A DNA stretch of 6,252 nucleotides from the NCBI GenBank assembly GCA_937900065.1, contig CALCDS010000293.1, positions 1-6,252 of the forward strand, read 5' to 3'. The position numbers and the translations under genes are program-made. Source of the DNA: an uncultured Clostridiaceae bacterium (lineage in GTDB: Bacteria > Bacillota > Clostridia > Clostridiales > Oxobacteraceae). A model generated the notes under the pieces. That model ran no database searches, was not told where the DNA came from, and saw only the letters and a list, made by a program, of their open reading frames with translations. Of the stretch, positions 5,601-6,252 are shown piece after piece. Numbering within the stretch: position 1 is the stretch's first letter; every line of letters starts with the position of its first letter.

Positions 5601-5645
5601 AGATTATTCAGCCTACAAAATCTTTTATGGATAATCATGCGCAAT

Positions 5646-5891
5646 CTACTTCATATTTTCTATAAGCGATACGATTGTGCCCTTCAAGCTTGGATCCTTA
5701 AAATAAAAATGATACGTAAGCGGTTTTTCTGTGGAGCAATCAACATATATTATTTCAGGCTGGGATGTGTCAACGAAAAGCCCCTCATTATCTCCAATTT
5801 TTATTTTTGATACACTTTCTGAAGCTTTATTGTCTCCTCCTAGTGCTTGTTCCCTGGATATAGTAAGGGTAAAAGGGAAGGCATAGAGCAT
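5646..5891 (-). pseudogene. 81-residue unrecognised frame, possibly the 3' remnant of a gene
   Basis: The frame reads MLYAFPFTLTISREQALGG at its start and ends SLKGTIVSLIENMK. Alternating hydrophobic residues (KIKIGDNEGLFVDT, EIIYVDC, YHFYFK) suggest a small beta-rich domain closed by a helix, loosely like the C-terminal domains of some clostridial anti-sigma or secreted proteins, but I cannot name a family. The ATG has no Shine-Dalgarno sequence and directly follows an in-frame TGA. A strong AGGAGG (about 5838) lies inside the frame with no usable start after it. Only 28 bases separate it from the preceding gene. A gene that has lost its 5' part is the simplest reading; a genuine small gene with a weak start remains possible. 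Confidence 0.45.
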
Positions 5892-5893
5892 TC

Positions 5894-5921
5894 AATAAAT
5901 AAATTGCCAAGTTTATTTATT
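5894..5921. repeat. AT-only inverted repeat between the two small genes
   Basis: Perfect 10-bp arms AATAAATAAA and TTTATTTATT around an 8-base centre, TTGCCAAG. It starts within the stop codon of the 92-residue gene and fills almost the whole gap to the next frame. With no G-C pairs in the stem it would be a poor terminator. It may mark a rearrangement junction where the 5' part of the next gene was lost. Confidence 0.4.
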
Positions 5922-6198
5922 ACAATCCGTATGTCTTAAAAAGTATCATAATATTGTTATTAGTAATCTTGTTAGCCAGAAGCTGTTTAAATTTAACTGA
6001 ATGAGTTTTGCCCTCCAAGCGGAGTTTTTCCAATTCTTTGGATATTTCATTCTGCTTTGATACCAAATCATCGCAGATATTTTCAAACTTTGCCAATTTG
6101 CTGATGGCATCTCCAAAATATCCGTCCGCATCATGCTGTATTTTTGCATCGTCTAGAATATAAAAATTATTATTTAATATTTTTGTTAATCTATCCAT
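5920..6198 (-). CDS. 92-residue hypothetical helical protein
   Basis: Unrecognised small cytoplasmic protein, predicted almost wholly helical. Residues 29-63 (DAISKLAKFENICDDLVSKQ, then ISKELEKLRLEG) look like a charged coiled coil. The C-terminus is basic and asparagine-rich (KFKQLLANKITNNN), ending FKTYGL. There is no signal peptide, membrane segment or catalytic motif. The ATG at 6198 is chosen because GGAG (6206-6209) lies 7 bases upstream. However, the same frame is open through TTG at 6220-6222 to the window edge at 6252, so a longer protein starting outside the window cannot be excluded. The next frame follows 28 bases later and a terminator lies at 5554-5600, so the two may share a transcript. 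Confidence 0.6.
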   Translation of the reverse strand: MDRLTKILNNNFYILDDAKIQHDADGYFGDAISKLAKFENICDDLVSKQNEISKELEKLRLEGKTHSVKFKQLLANKITNNNIMILFKTYGL

Positions 6199-6252
6199 TA
6201 ACTCACTCCATCCATTTATCAAATCCGTATCTTTATTTACTTGAGCAAAAGG

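Larger units (their letters stand above)
5308..5645. other. 338-base gene-free region upstream of the regulator
   Basis: I see no coding frame worth calling here. From right to left it holds the terminator of the upstream genes (5554-5600), a promoter (5501-5530), an 11-bp inverted repeat (5445-5471), a small CTAG-AAAA-CTAG hairpin (5432-5443), two 18-bp direct repeats (5348-5365, 5398-5415) and the regulator's ribosome binding site (5315-5319). If the promoter is right, the regulator message has a leader of about 190 bases. The heptamer AAATTTG, in either orientation, recurs five times between 5358 and 5545. Confidence 0.6.

Noticed and set aside
5714..5730. Catabolite-response-like GTAAGCGGTTTT
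   Set aside because: It misses the symmetric right end of the cre consensus and lies inside a coding frame. No better cre was found near either promoter.
5946..6149. Second minus-strand frame of 67 codons overlapping the 92-residue gene
   Set aside because: No ribosome binding site and tryptophan/serine-rich shadow composition; the overlapping frame has GGAG at proper spacing.

Overview
The window looks like an AT-rich Firmicute, probably a Clostridia-type genome. The grounds are low GC, strong AGGAGG-type ribosome binding sites, a lactose/cellobiose-family phosphotransferase system (PTS), and a PTS-domain regulator of the LicR/MtlR type. No species can be assigned from the sequence alone. 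Every gene I can support lies on the minus strand, so transcription runs from high to low coordinates.

Layout in the direction of transcription. At the right edge (6252 down to about 5600) are two small unrecognised genes. One encodes a 92-residue helical protein. The other is an 81-residue frame with no ribosome binding site that looks like the tail of a lost gene. They are closed off by a good intrinsic terminator (5554-5600). Next comes a 338-base gene-free stretch (5308-5645) with a promoter, an inverted repeat and two 18-bp direct repeats exactly 50 bp apart. It leads into a 646-residue regulator (3367-5307) with two HTH domains, two PRDs, an EIIB-like domain and an EIIA-like domain.

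An 11-bp-stem palindrome (3284-3311) follows the regulator. It can terminate the regulator transcript. Its core, TGGCACA-N4-TGTGCCA, also matches the operator consensus I remember for the related regulator MtlR, and it lies just upstream of an extended -10 promoter for the next operon. That operon is: sugar-phosphate 3-epimerase of the ribulose-/allulose-phosphate family (2574-3224), EIIA (2167-2514), EIIB (1681-2001) and EIIC (317-1621).

Proposed working model: the regulator senses sugar flux through PTS phosphorylation and activates the operon from the palindrome. EIIA, EIIB and EIIC import and phosphorylate a sugar, and the epimerase inverts C3 of the resulting ketose phosphate. The window has no phospho-glycosidase, the usual partner of lactose/cellobiose-family PTSs. 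A ketose such as D-allulose would need only these four proteins to reach fructose 6-phosphate. This is inference.

Beyond EIIC (1-316) there is a strong imperfect hairpin of about 90 bases (182-270) flanked by 7-bp direct repeats. A possible promoter and the start of an open frame running off the left edge follow it.
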